Shown here piece by piece: positions 1 through 5,699 of a stretch of 5,699 bases of DNA. Position 1 is the first letter of the stretch; each line of letters begins with the position of its first letter. The position numbers and the translations under genes were made by a program. The notes under the pieces were generated by a model. That model had not been told where the DNA came from. It saw only the letters and a program-made list of their open reading frames with translations, and did no database searches. This DNA comes from Deltaproteobacteria bacterium (GTDB taxonomy: Bacteria > Desulfobacterota > Dissulfuribacteria > Dissulfuribacterales > UBA3076), in contig JAUXDR010000085.1 in assembly GCA_030618205.1 (NCBI GenBank), forward strand, positions 1 through 5,699, in the 5' to 3' direction.

Positions 1-330
1 CGACGCCTGGTGGATGGGTTCACCAGTCGCAGTTACGGAATCCAGGTTGCTGCCCTGGCCGGTGTGCCTGAGTCAGTAATCAAAAAGGCCAAGGAGATCC
101 TGAAAAGTATTGAAAAGAAAACCTCTAAGGACAAAAAGGGAATTCCTGCCGGTCCTGTGCGGGAAATGAGGCCTAAACAGCAGCATCCGGCCCAGATGCC
201 CCTGCCACTTGTAATTGATCAGGGGGCTGAACTCAGAGAAAAGGTACTCTCTGCCGATATCAATAATATGACACCTCTTGAAGCCATTAACTACTTAGCA
301 GAACTTAAATCTATGGCAGAAAAGAAGTAA
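1..330 (+). CDS. mutS: DNA mismatch repair protein MutS, C-terminal end (5' part outside window)
   Basis: This is the last 109 codons of a gene that begins upstream of the window; the reading frame is already open at base 1 and ends with TAA at 328-330. MutS recognises mismatched or looped DNA in the cytoplasm and uses ATP to recruit MutL for repair. The visible part starts in the end of the ATPase domain: SRSYGIQVAALAGVPESVIK followed by an AKEIL helix is the conserved SYGI-VA-LAG-P-V-A signature of the helix-turn-helix dimerisation region. A low-complexity Lys/Pro/Gln-rich linker follows (about residues 38-68 of the fragment). The tail, with INNMTPLEAINYLAELK, matches the short C-terminal helical segment used by bacterial MutS for higher-order assembly. 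The tail is intact, so the gene looks functional. No clear terminator follows the stop codon. The internal ATG at base 10 is not the start. Confidence 0.95.
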   Translation, partial: RRLVDGFTSRSYGIQVAALAGVPESVIKKAKEILKSIEKKTSKDKKGIPAGPVREMRPKQQHPAQMPLPLVIDQGAELREKVLSADINNMTPLEAINYLAELKSMAEKK

Positions 331-374
331 AAAGATGATTCCGCTGAAAAAACCCAATCTGCGGCGCACAATTA

Positions 375-467
375 AATGTTGAATGCTAAATGCTAAATGT
401 TGAATTAAGGTATATGTCTTTTAAATCTTTTCCACAATTCACAATTCAGCATTCAAAATTCAACATT
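375..467. repeat. Inverted pair of heptanucleotide repeat tracts
   Basis: The right arm (433-467) is five uninterrupted heptads of the form CANNATT: CACAATT, CACAATT, CAGCATT, CAAAATT, CAACATT. The left arm (375-402) is four heptads of the complementary phase: AATGTTG, AATGCTA, AATGCTA, AATGTTG, with a partial fifth beginning AATT. Bases 375-406 pair with 436-467 at 26 of 32 positions around a 29-base loop, so the transcript could fold into a long AT-rich hairpin. There is no following T-run, so a classical intrinsic terminator is unlikely. Tracts of this kind occur as dispersed intergenic repeats in various bacterial genomes; whether this is a member of such a family is inference. The tract is non-coding and lies between mutS and the amidase gene. 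Confidence 0.8.
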
Positions 468-487
468 GTCTATAAAGGGATGCATCT

Positions 488-524
488 CAGGCTTTTTGAG
501 AGGAATCATATTCCAGGCTTTTTG
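488..524 (+). repeat. Pair of identical 11-mers CAGGCTTTTTG, 26 bp apart
   Basis: CAGGCTTTTTG occurs at 488-498 and again at 514-524, exactly 26 bp start to start. Between and touching them is a short perfect palindrome, GGAAT-CAT-ATTCC (502-514). The arrangement lies about 65-100 bp upstream of the amidase start codon, where regulatory sites would be expected. It could be a paired protein-binding site, a remnant of a duplication or chance. I cannot assign a regulator and see no convincing -35/-10 pair nearby. Confidence 0.5.
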
Positions 525-588
525 CAGTGTAATCAAAAGATAATATGAAAACTCTAACGAACATGAAAGAGCGCGGATTCTTGAAACC

Positions 589-2376
589 ATGAGCCTGTTA
601 TTATCTGAGCATAACTGCGTCCGGCTACGGTTTTTTCTATCCCTGTTTATCATTGTTTTCCTGTCAGGGACATTCTTGCTAATTGCCCTGGACTCTGCCT
701 ACGCAAAGCCCGGCAGAGCTGAATACACCTATCGTCAAGCCAAATCCGAATACGATCGCCTTGCCGTGAATTCCCGGCTCCGCACTCACAGGACAGCATG
801 GGTCCGTGTAATCAAGAAGTTCAGAAAAGTCTACCTCACTTATCCCAATGACAAGAAGGTTGCCCCAAAGGCCCTCTTTATGATGGCCCGTTGCTACAGT
901 GAATTATATGGATATTCAGGAGCAGGGAAGGACATCAGGGAGGCCATTGAGCGATATCAGGTCCTGGTAGAGAGATTCCCTAAAAGCCGCCTGGCAGATG
1001 ACGCCCTCTACGCCCTTGGCGACCTTTACAAGCGTACTGGAAATACCGGAAAGGCCCGAGAGGCCTGGGAAAAGATAGTTAAGGAATACCCTAAAAGAGA
1101 CAAGGCCAGGATTGCTAAAAACAAGCTGAAAACTTTAGGGCCTGAGCAGCGGCAGAAAACAAAATCTTTAAAGCAGACAACACATTATGAGAAGAAAAAA
1201 GGGTCCGCCGGCCTCTCCAGCCCGAGGATTGCTCCAGGTGCAAAACCTGCCACTGTGCGGGAGGTGAGGCACTGGTCTGCTTCAGACTACACCAGGGTAG
1301 TAATTGACACGGCAGGCCCTGTATCCTTTAAAAAAGGATATCTTCCTGCCAATAAGGCCAAGCATCTTCCGGAACGTGTTTATTTAGACCTTAAGCCGGC
1401 CCGTATAGGAAAAAACCTCAAAGGCAACATCTCTATACAGGACGGGCTACTCAAAGGAGTGAGAGTAGCCCAGTTCAACCGCAGTACAGTCCGCGTGGTA
1501 CTTGACCTCAGGAAGACCTATAAGACCAAAATCTTTTACCTTGAGGACCCCTTCAGGGTGGTGGTGGACGCCTTTGGAGAGAACTACTTCCAGAGGCCTT
1601 TCTGTCCTCCCCAGTCCTCAAAAATATATAAAAAGACCAGGGGCCAATTAAAAGGTAATGGTCTTTCTCTCGCGCAACAGTTAGGCCTCTGTGTAAAACG
1701 AGTGGTGATAGATGCCGGCCATGGCGGAAAGGATCCGGGGGCTATCGGGCCTACCGGCCTAAGGGAAAAAGACGTTGTGCTCAAGATTTCGAAAAAAGTG
1801 GCTTCACGACTTGAAAAAGACCTTGGCTGCCAGGTTATCCTGACCAGAAAGAAAGATCGGTTTCTGCCACTTACACAAAGGACTGCCATTGCCAACGCCA
1901 AAAAGGCCGATCTCTTTGTATCTATTCATGCAAATGCAGCTCCCAACAAGAGAGCCAGGGGAGTTGAGACCTACTTTTTAAACTTTGCCCTGGATAAAGA
2001 GGCCATGAGGGTGGCAGCCAGAGAAAATGCTACATCCACTAAAAGCATAGGGGACCTCAAGAACATCCTCAACGACATAATGAAAAATACCAAGGTCGAT
2101 GAGTCCTCACGCCTGGCAGGTTATGTGCAGAGGGAAGTTGTAAAGAACCTCAGAAAAAAATATAGCAATGTAAAAAGCAAAGGAGTCAAACAGGCCCCAT
2201 TTTTTGTCCTTATAGGTGCAAGGATGCCCTCTATTCTTGTTGAAGTATCGTTTATCAGTAACAGGAAAGAGGAAGAGCGCCTCAAAAGTGACCGCTATCT
2301 GGACCGCGTGGCCGAGGGAATCGTAAACGGTATTAAATCATATATCAGTGGAACCAAGTTGGCCTATCTTCCTTGA
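589..2376 (+). CDS. N-acetylmuramoyl-L-alanine amidase, AmiC type, with N-terminal TPR-like region and AMIN domain
   Basis: This is a secreted zinc amidase that cleaves the bond between N-acetylmuramic acid and L-alanine in peptidoglycan, typically to separate daughter cells. A signal peptide (residues 1-39) has a long hydrophobic stretch and probable cleavage after SAYA. Residues about 43-180 form tetratricopeptide-like helical repeats of the YbgF/CpoB style, with recurring (E/L)-x-(F/Y)-P ends (YP at 85, RFP at 129, EYP at 166). A Lys-rich linker leads to an AMIN domain (about 223-330), which in AmiC directs septal localisation. The Amidase_3 catalytic domain (about 371-590) has all expected residues: H378 in DAGHGG, E393 in REKD, H447 in SIHANA, and catalytic E552 in VEVSFISN. 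An insert near 479-505 matches the place where AmiA/B/C carry an autoinhibitory helix. ATG 589 is the only ATG/GTG/TTG in frame after the stop at 541-543, but it has no good Shine-Dalgarno. The symbol is left blank because AmiC orthology is not proven. Confidence 0.93.
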   Translation: MSLLLSEHNCVRLRFFLSLFIIVFLSGTFLLIALDSAYAKPGRAEYTYRQAKSEYDRLAVNSRLRTHRTAWVRVIKKFRKVYLTYPNDKKVAPKALFMMARCYSELYGYSGAGKDIREAIERYQVLVERFPKSRLADDALYALGDLYKRTGNTGKAREAWEKIVKEYPKRDKARIAKNKLKTLGPEQRQKTKSLKQTTHYEKKKGSAGLSSPRIAPGAKPATVREVRHWSASDYTRVVIDTAGPVSFKKGYLPANKAKHLPERVYLDLKPARIGKNLKGNISIQDGLLKGVRVAQFNRSTVRVVLDLRKTYKTKIFYLEDPFRVVVDAFGENYFQRPFCPPQSSKIYKKTRGQLKGNGLSLAQQLGLCVKRVVIDAGHGGKDPGAIGPTGLREKDVVLKISKKVASRLEKDLGCQVILTRKKDRFLPLTQRTAIANAKKADLFVSIHANAAPNKRARGVETYFLNFALDKEAMRVAARENATSTKSIGDLKNILNDIMKNTKVDESSRLAGYVQREVVKNLRKKYSNVKSKGVKQAPFFVLIGARMPSILVEVSFISNRKEEERLKSDRYLDRVAEGIVNGIKSYISGTKLAYLP

Positions 2377-2385
2377 AGTACTTAA

Positions 2386-2421
2386 AGAGGAACCTCTGAA
2401 CCTCTGAACATCTACTTTTTT
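2386..2421 (+). terminator. Possible weak terminator after the amidase, containing a tandem octamer
   Basis: AGAGG at 2386-2390 can pair with CCTCT at 2401-2405 around a 10-base loop, and six T residues follow at 2416-2421. The stem is only 5 bp and the T-run starts 10 bases after it, so termination would be weak. The same bases contain a perfect tandem octamer, AACCTCTG twice (2391-2406) followed by AAC, which may be the real origin of the symmetry. The rest of the 182-bp spacer up to the lipoprotein start is AT-rich with no gene and no promoter I would defend. Confidence 0.25.
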
Positions 2422-2547
2422 ATTTAGTAAATAAAACCCATCATAACAGGTTGAATTTTGTTTCTCCTCTGCTAAAGTGGAGCACAATCTGTGGATTCCA
2501 AGTGTAATTCAATTGTAGTTGCATGGTGCGACAAAAAACCATTTTGC

Positions 2548-2553
2548 GGGAGG
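2548..2553 (+). promoter_or_regulatory. Shine-Dalgarno site that decides the pal start
   Basis: GGGAGG ends 5 bases before ATG 2559, an ideal spacing. The same frame also has an ATG at 2523, but it has no comparable site, and using it would put 12 extra polar/charged residues ahead of the lipoprotein signal peptide. A later in-frame ATG at 2574 is possible but has a weaker purine stretch. Confidence 0.75.
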
Positions 2554-2558
2554 CGTCT

Positions 2559-3158
2559 ATGTATTGGGGAAATATGGGAGTAAAAATTTGTTTGCTGGCA
2601 CTGATCTCGATATTGAGCCTGGGACTTCTTGCCGGATGTGGCAAAAAACCGGTAAGAGGCGGAGAGGGAGAAGTACTTGTCACTGAGCAGATCGGGGAGT
2701 CGGCCGTAGGGCCTGAAGGAATGCCCGGTATTGCTGAAGTTGGTATGGGTGAGATGGAAATCCCAGGCGAAGCTATGGGCACTGCTGCCGGCTTTGGAGA
2801 GGCTATCTCTGAGGGCAGAACCAGCGCCCCCATGCATCCCGTATACTTTGACTTTGACCGTTTCAACATCCGTGACGACATGAAACCCATAATGGAAGAG
2901 AATGCTCTGTTTCTGCTTGATCATCCGGAGGTCATGATCGAAATCCAGGGTAACTGTGATGATCGCGGTACCAATGAGTATAACCTGGCCCTTGGGGAAA
3001 GAAGGGCAAAAGGCGCTCAGGCATATCTTGTCAATCTGGGTGTAAATCCGGATCGTATAGGAACTGTGAGCTTTGGTGAGGAACGGCTTCTGGATCCAGG
3101 ACAAAACGAGGACGCATGGGCAAAAAATCGTAGAGATGACTTAGTTGTCATAAAGTAG
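2559..3158 (+). CDS. pal: Peptidoglycan-associated lipoprotein Pal (OmpA-like C-terminal domain)
   Basis: This is an outer-membrane lipoprotein that binds peptidoglycan non-covalently and, in the Tol-Pal system, helps the outer membrane constrict at division. The protein is 199 residues from ATG 2559. A lipoprotein signal peptide ends in the lipobox LLAGC, with C27 as the predicted lipidated residue. Residues 28-92 are a flexible linker rich in Gly, Glu and Met. The OmpA-like domain (about 95-199) opens with VYFDFD. It continues with GNCDDRGT (131-138) and NLALGERRA (142-150), and ends near NRR (190-192). D134 and R149 are at the positions used for diaminopimelate binding in the family. The usual His of GHxDERGT is Asn132 here. 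The tail is only seven residues past NRR, normal for Pal. No tolQRAB or ybgF/cpoB gene is adjacent in the window, although the amidase just upstream carries a YbgF-like TPR region. A strong terminator follows, so pal probably ends its transcript. Another OmpA-family lipoprotein is possible, but the match to Pal is close. Confidence 0.92.
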   Translation: MYWGNMGVKICLLALISILSLGLLAGCGKKPVRGGEGEVLVTEQIGESAVGPEGMPGIAEVGMGEMEIPGEAMGTAAGFGEAISEGRTSAPMHPVYFDFDRFNIRDDMKPIMEENALFLLDHPEVMIEIQGNCDDRGTNEYNLALGERRAKGAQAYLVNLGVNPDRIGTVSFGEERLLDPGQNEDAWAKNRRDDLVVIK

Positions 3159-3189
3159 TCTAAAAGGTTTTGATTATCCCAGGAAACTT

Positions 3190-3229
3190 TGACCACGGCG
3201 CTGCATAGCAACGCCGTGGTCATTATTTT
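3190..3229 (+). terminator. Strong intrinsic terminator after pal
   Basis: TGACCACGGCG (3190-3200) pairs perfectly with CGCCGTGGTCA (3212-3222), an 11-bp GC-rich stem. The 11-base loop can itself close with TGC/GCA (3202-3204 with 3208-3210). TTATTTT follows directly (3223-3229). It lies 31 bp after the pal stop codon and separates pal from the chaperone gene, implying that the latter has its own promoter in 3230-3340. Confidence 0.92.
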
Positions 3230-3321
3230 GCAAAAAGTACCATTTGATAATAACCTTAATCTTGTTCGATGGCAAAGCGTACAGAGCCATATGACAGGAC
3301 ATGGGAGTTATGAAAAGGCTC

Positions 3322-3327
3322 GGGAGG
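3322..3327 (+). promoter_or_regulatory. Shine-Dalgarno-like GGGAGG with long spacing to the chaperone start
   Basis: GGGAGG lies 13 bases before ATG 3341, longer than the usual 5-9. No ATG, GTG or TTG in the chaperone frame lies closer; the only in-frame candidate nearer to it is an ATT at 3329, which would sit only 1 base away. The ATG at 3341 starts a normal signal peptide, so I keep it. Spacing may reduce initiation or reflect local RNA folding. Confidence 0.5.
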
Positions 3328-3340
3328 TATTGATTGCCTT

Positions 3341-3904
3341 ATGAAAGGTCGCCTAAGCTTAATACCTGTGCTGCTGATTTTTCTGTGGACCTCGGTCCTG
3401 TGCTGTAGTGTAACTGCTGGAGAAGCCGTACGGGTAAAGATAGCTGTTATCAATATGCAAAAAGTGGTACGAAAATCCGTAGCCGGCCAAGAGGCTATGG
3501 AGAAGCTCAATAATAAATTTGAAAGCCTTCAGAAACAACTCAGGGCTAAACAAGATGAGTTGAAGGCCTTTAAGAAAGACCTTGAAAAAAAGGGCCCTTT
3601 GATGAATGAGGATGCCAAGGCAGAAAAAGAACGCGAATATAAGAAGGCCTTTCGGGATTTTAAAGATCAAAGCGACGATGCCCAGTTTGAAATGCGCCAG
3701 GCAGAATCCAAAAGTATGGAGCCGGTACTCAAGGAACTTGAAAAGGTTGTGACCCGTATTGGTGAGGAAGGTGGATACACGCTCATTCTGGAAAAAAACA
3801 TGCCTGGTATATATTTTAATGCCTCTAATGTCGATATCACGGACGAGGTCATAAAAGCCTACGATAACGAGGTAAAATCCAAGAACAAAAAGGATAAGAA
3901 ATAG
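3341..3904 (+). CDS. OmpH/Skp-family periplasmic chaperone
   Basis: Skp-like proteins are trimeric periplasmic holdases that wrap unfolded outer-membrane proteins and pass them to the BAM complex. This one is 187 residues, close to the usual 160-190. A signal peptide (1-26) with a hydrophobic core has probable cleavage after SVTA; the two cysteines at 21-22 do not make a lipobox because Leu20 rather than Gly/Ala/Ser precedes the first. The mature start VKIAVINMQKVV (32-43) is the conserved first strand of the family. Residues about 50-125 are highly charged, Lys/Glu-rich helical coiled coil forming the tentacle arms. The trimerisation core returns with YTLILEKN and the family-typical NASNVDITDEVIKAYD (160-175), followed by a Lys-rich tail. 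It is not next to bamA or lpxD in this window, its common neighbours elsewhere. Transketolase starts 22 bp downstream, so co-transcription is likely. The family is certain enough; whether it is the organism's main Skp is not. Confidence 0.9.
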   Translation: MKGRLSLIPVLLIFLWTSVLCCSVTAGEAVRVKIAVINMQKVVRKSVAGQEAMEKLNNKFESLQKQLRAKQDELKAFKKDLEKKGPLMNEDAKAEKEREYKKAFRDFKDQSDDAQFEMRQAESKSMEPVLKELEKVVTRIGEEGGYTLILEKNMPGIYFNASNVDITDEVIKAYDNEVKSKNKKDKK

Positions 3905-3926
3905 ACCCTGAACCTTGAATTGGCCT

Positions 3927-5699
3927 ATGTTTCACATAGATATAGAAAAACAAAACGAACTTACACAGGAACAGATCTCTGAGCTACAGACCATGTGGAA
4001 CAGATGTGCCGCGCGCATTATCCTTTCCACTACCCTTGCAAAAAGCGGTCATCCAGGTGGCTCTCTTTCCTCCCTGCACACCCTGCTTGTCCTTTACAGC
4101 ACAATCAAACATCGTCCGGCAGAACCCCGCTGGCCGGACCGTGACCGCGTAGTCGTGAGCATCGGGCATATCTCTCCGTGTGTATACAGCGTACTCGCTG
4201 AATTTGGTTATTTCTCAGAGGAAGATTTCCTTACCGAGTTTCGTCGTGCCGGTTCACCCTGTGCCGGCCACGTAGAACAAACCATGCCGGGAATTGAGTG
4301 GAATACCGGAAATCTAGGCCAGGGACTTTCAGTAGGTACAGGCATATGTCTTGCCCAAAATCTCCTTGGTCGGCCGGGCAAAACAATCGTCCTCATGGGC
4401 GACGGAGAACAGCAGAAGGGACAGGTAGCTGAAGCCAGACGTTTTGCAACAAAATTCGGGCAAGGAAACCTGATCGGTGTAGTCGACAGGAATCACCTCC
4501 AGATTGGAGGTCCCACTGAAGATGTCATGCCGGTCCATGTAAGGGATGAATATGCTGCCGCAGGCTGGAATGTATTGTATGTACCAGACGGCCATGATTT
4601 CCAGACCATATTCCAGGCCCTGAAAAGGGCATGGGTACATGACGGCCTTACGTCCAGCCGCCCCACGGTTATGGTCATGCGTACTGTCATGGGAAAAGGC
4701 ATCTCTTTTATGGAAGACAAGGCAAAGTATCATGGGTCTCCGCTGCCAAAAGATGATGCCGAGGCGGCTTTGAGAGAACTGGGACAAGATAAGGACCTAC
4801 TTGAGCTGTGGTCAAAAAACAGGGATGAACACAAAATAAAGGGACCATGCAAAATACCAGAGGCAGACTTCCCATCTATTGACGCTGGAGAACCCATTGT
4901 CTACGGCATTGAGACCAAAACAGACTGCCGCTCTGCATACGGCGCAGCATTAAAGGATCTGGCTCAAAGAAACAATGTTCAGGATTCCACCCCAAAGATC
5001 GTAGGATTTAGCTGTGACCTGGAAGGATCAGTAAAGATGCAGGGGTTTCACCATGTTTCCCCCACTGCCTTCATAGAGACAGGCATACAAGAGCACCACG
5101 CAGCTACCTGCGCCGGAGCAGTGAGCAGAGAGGGATTGGCCACCTTCTTCAGCACCTTTGGGGTCTTTACCGCAGCAGAGACTTACAACCAGCACCGTTT
5201 AAATGACCTCAATGAAACCCACCTCAAAATTGTGTCTACTCACGTAGGACTGGACGTGGGAGAAGATGGACCGACCCATCAAAGTATCGACTATGTGGGA
5301 CTTTTCAACAACCTCTTTGGCTTCTCCATATTCATGCCGGCAGATCCAAATCAAACTGACAGGATAATCCGTCATGTGGCCACCAATCCTGGCAATGTCT
5401 TTGTTGGTATGGGAAGGTCCAAGTTGTCAATTATTACCACAGAGGATGGAAAACCGTTTTTCGATGCAGACTATGTGTTTCGGCCTGGGCAGGCAGACTG
5501 GTTGAGACAGGGGGATAAGGCCACTTTTCTCACCTATGGCTCAGCCACATCCCATGTTCTCGAAGCATGGTCAATTCTTGACTCAGAGGGCCTGTCAACA
5601 GGGGTGCTCAACATGGCCTCACTCAAGCCCATAGACAAAGAATCAATACTCGAGGCGGCCAAGAAAGGGCCCCTCATAACGGTTGAAGACCATGTGGCC
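3927..5699 (+). CDS. tkt: Transketolase, N-terminal 591 residues (3' end outside window)
   Basis: This is a thiamine-diphosphate enzyme that moves two-carbon ketol units between sugar phosphates in the pentose phosphate and related pathways, in the cytoplasm. The frame is open from ATG 3927 to the window edge. The N-terminal pyrophosphate-binding domain (about 20-285) shows H42 in SGHPGG, H81 in IGHISP, H115 in GHVEQ, the TGNLGQGLSVGTG segment, and the cofactor motif GDGE (D159) ending at N189. The pyrimidine-binding domain has GIQEHH, whose E389 is the cofactor-activating glutamate. It also has THVGLDVGEDGPTHQ with H439 and H451, twelve residues apart as in E. coli H461/H473. The C-terminal domain begins around 530 and is cut by the window. 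Both halves are in one chain, unlike split archaeal-style transketolases, though motifs such as GHISP and WNTGNLGQG resemble that shorter group. It has no clear Shine-Dalgarno; an in-frame TTG at 3915 is an alternative start. DXP synthase is excluded by the overall motif set. Confidence 0.93.
   Translation, partial: MFHIDIEKQNELTQEQISELQTMWNRCAARIILSTTLAKSGHPGGSLSSLHTLLVLYSTIKHRPAEPRWPDRDRVVVSIGHISPCVYSVLAEFGYFSEEDFLTEFRRAGSPCAGHVEQTMPGIEWNTGNLGQGLSVGTGICLAQNLLGRPGKTIVLMGDGEQQKGQVAEARRFATKFGQGNLIGVVDRNHLQIGGPTEDVMPVHVRDEYAAAGWNVLYVPDGHDFQTIFQALKRAWVHDGLTSSRPTVMVMRTVMGKGISFMEDKAKYHGSPLPKDDAEAALRELGQDKDLLELWSKNRDEHKIKGPCKIPEADFPSIDAGEPIVYGIETKTDCRSAYGAALKDLAQRNNVQDSTPKIVGFSCDLEGSVKMQGFHHVSPTAFIETGIQEHHAATCAGAVSREGLATFFSTFGVFTAAETYNQHRLNDLNETHLKIVSTHVGLDVGEDGPTHQSIDYVGLFNNLFGFSIFMPADPNQTDRIIRHVATNPGNVFVGMGRSKLSIITTEDGKPFFDADYVFRPGQADWLRQGDKATFLTYGSATSHVLEAWSILDSEGLSTGVLNMASLKPIDKESILEAAKKGPLITVEDHVA

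Noticed and set aside
433..467. CRISPR-like short repeats
   Set aside because: Units are 7 bp and contiguous with no spacers; this is a degenerate tandem repeat, not a CRISPR array.
453..653. Antisense 66-codon frame across the amidase start
   Set aside because: It overlaps the repeat tract and the amidase signal peptide and has no recognisable features.
2451..2478. Promoter for pal with TTGAAT and TAAAGT
   Set aside because: Each hexamer matches only 4 of 6 in AT-rich sequence; not distinguishable from background.
2464..2482. CTCC/GGAG hairpin upstream of pal
   Set aside because: Only a 4-bp stem with an 11-base loop and no associated signal.
2441..3104. Two long antisense reading frames opposite the pal gene (149 and 210 codons)
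   Set aside because: The + strand frame has a lipobox, a full OmpA-like domain and a strong Shine-Dalgarno. The antisense products are low-complexity Ser/Pro/Ile or unstructured and resemble no family I know.
3244..3272. Promoter for the chaperone gene with TTGATA as -35
   Set aside because: TTGATA matches 5 of 6, but no acceptable -10 hexamer occurs at 16-18 bp spacing, so I do not call it.
3301..3333. Ten-codon mini-ORF before the chaperone, ending 7 bp upstream of its ATG
   Set aside because: Very short, no good ribosome site, no recognisable peptide; easily expected by chance.
4329..4787. Antisense frame of 152 codons inside transketolase
   Set aside because: It lies opposite cofactor-binding sequence of an unmistakable transketolase and shows no domain or ribosome site.

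Overview
The window reads as a stretch of chromosome from a Gram-negative (diderm) bacterium with moderate GC content. It has five protein genes, all on the + strand: the 3' end of mutS (1-330), a complete periplasmic N-acetylmuramoyl-L-alanine amidase (589-2376), a Pal-type outer-membrane lipoprotein (2559-3158), an OmpH/Skp-type periplasmic chaperone (3341-3904) and a transketolase that runs off the right edge (3927-5699). A lipoprotein with an OmpA-like peptidoglycan-binding domain together with a Skp chaperone requires an outer membrane. The gene order, the TPR plus AMIN plus Amidase_3 architecture and the heptad intergenic repeats fit a Desulfobacterota/deltaproteobacterial lineage best. 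That placement is inference from family resemblance, not a search result.

Layout: mutS is followed by a 258-bp spacer with the densest non-coding structure in the window. It holds a 93-bp inverted pair of heptanucleotide repeat tracts (375-467), then a pair of identical 11-mers (488-498 and 514-524), then two nested mini reading frames whose ends overlap each other and the amidase start through ATGA junctions. The amidase and pal are separated by 182 bp containing a tandem octamer and a weak hairpin with a T-run. pal ends in a strong intrinsic terminator (3190-3229). After another 182 bp come the chaperone gene and, only 22 bp later, transketolase, which probably shares its transcript.

Functionally the three central genes all concern the cell envelope. 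The amidase cuts septal peptidoglycan, Pal ties the outer membrane to peptidoglycan, and OmpH/Skp escorts unfolded outer-membrane proteins across the periplasm. MutS (mismatch repair) and transketolase (pentose phosphate/Calvin-type carbon shuffling) are housekeeping genes with no obvious link to that theme. I see no mobile element, CRISPR array, phage gene, tRNA or rRNA. No clearly new system is visible; the most unusual material is the mutS-amidase spacer.
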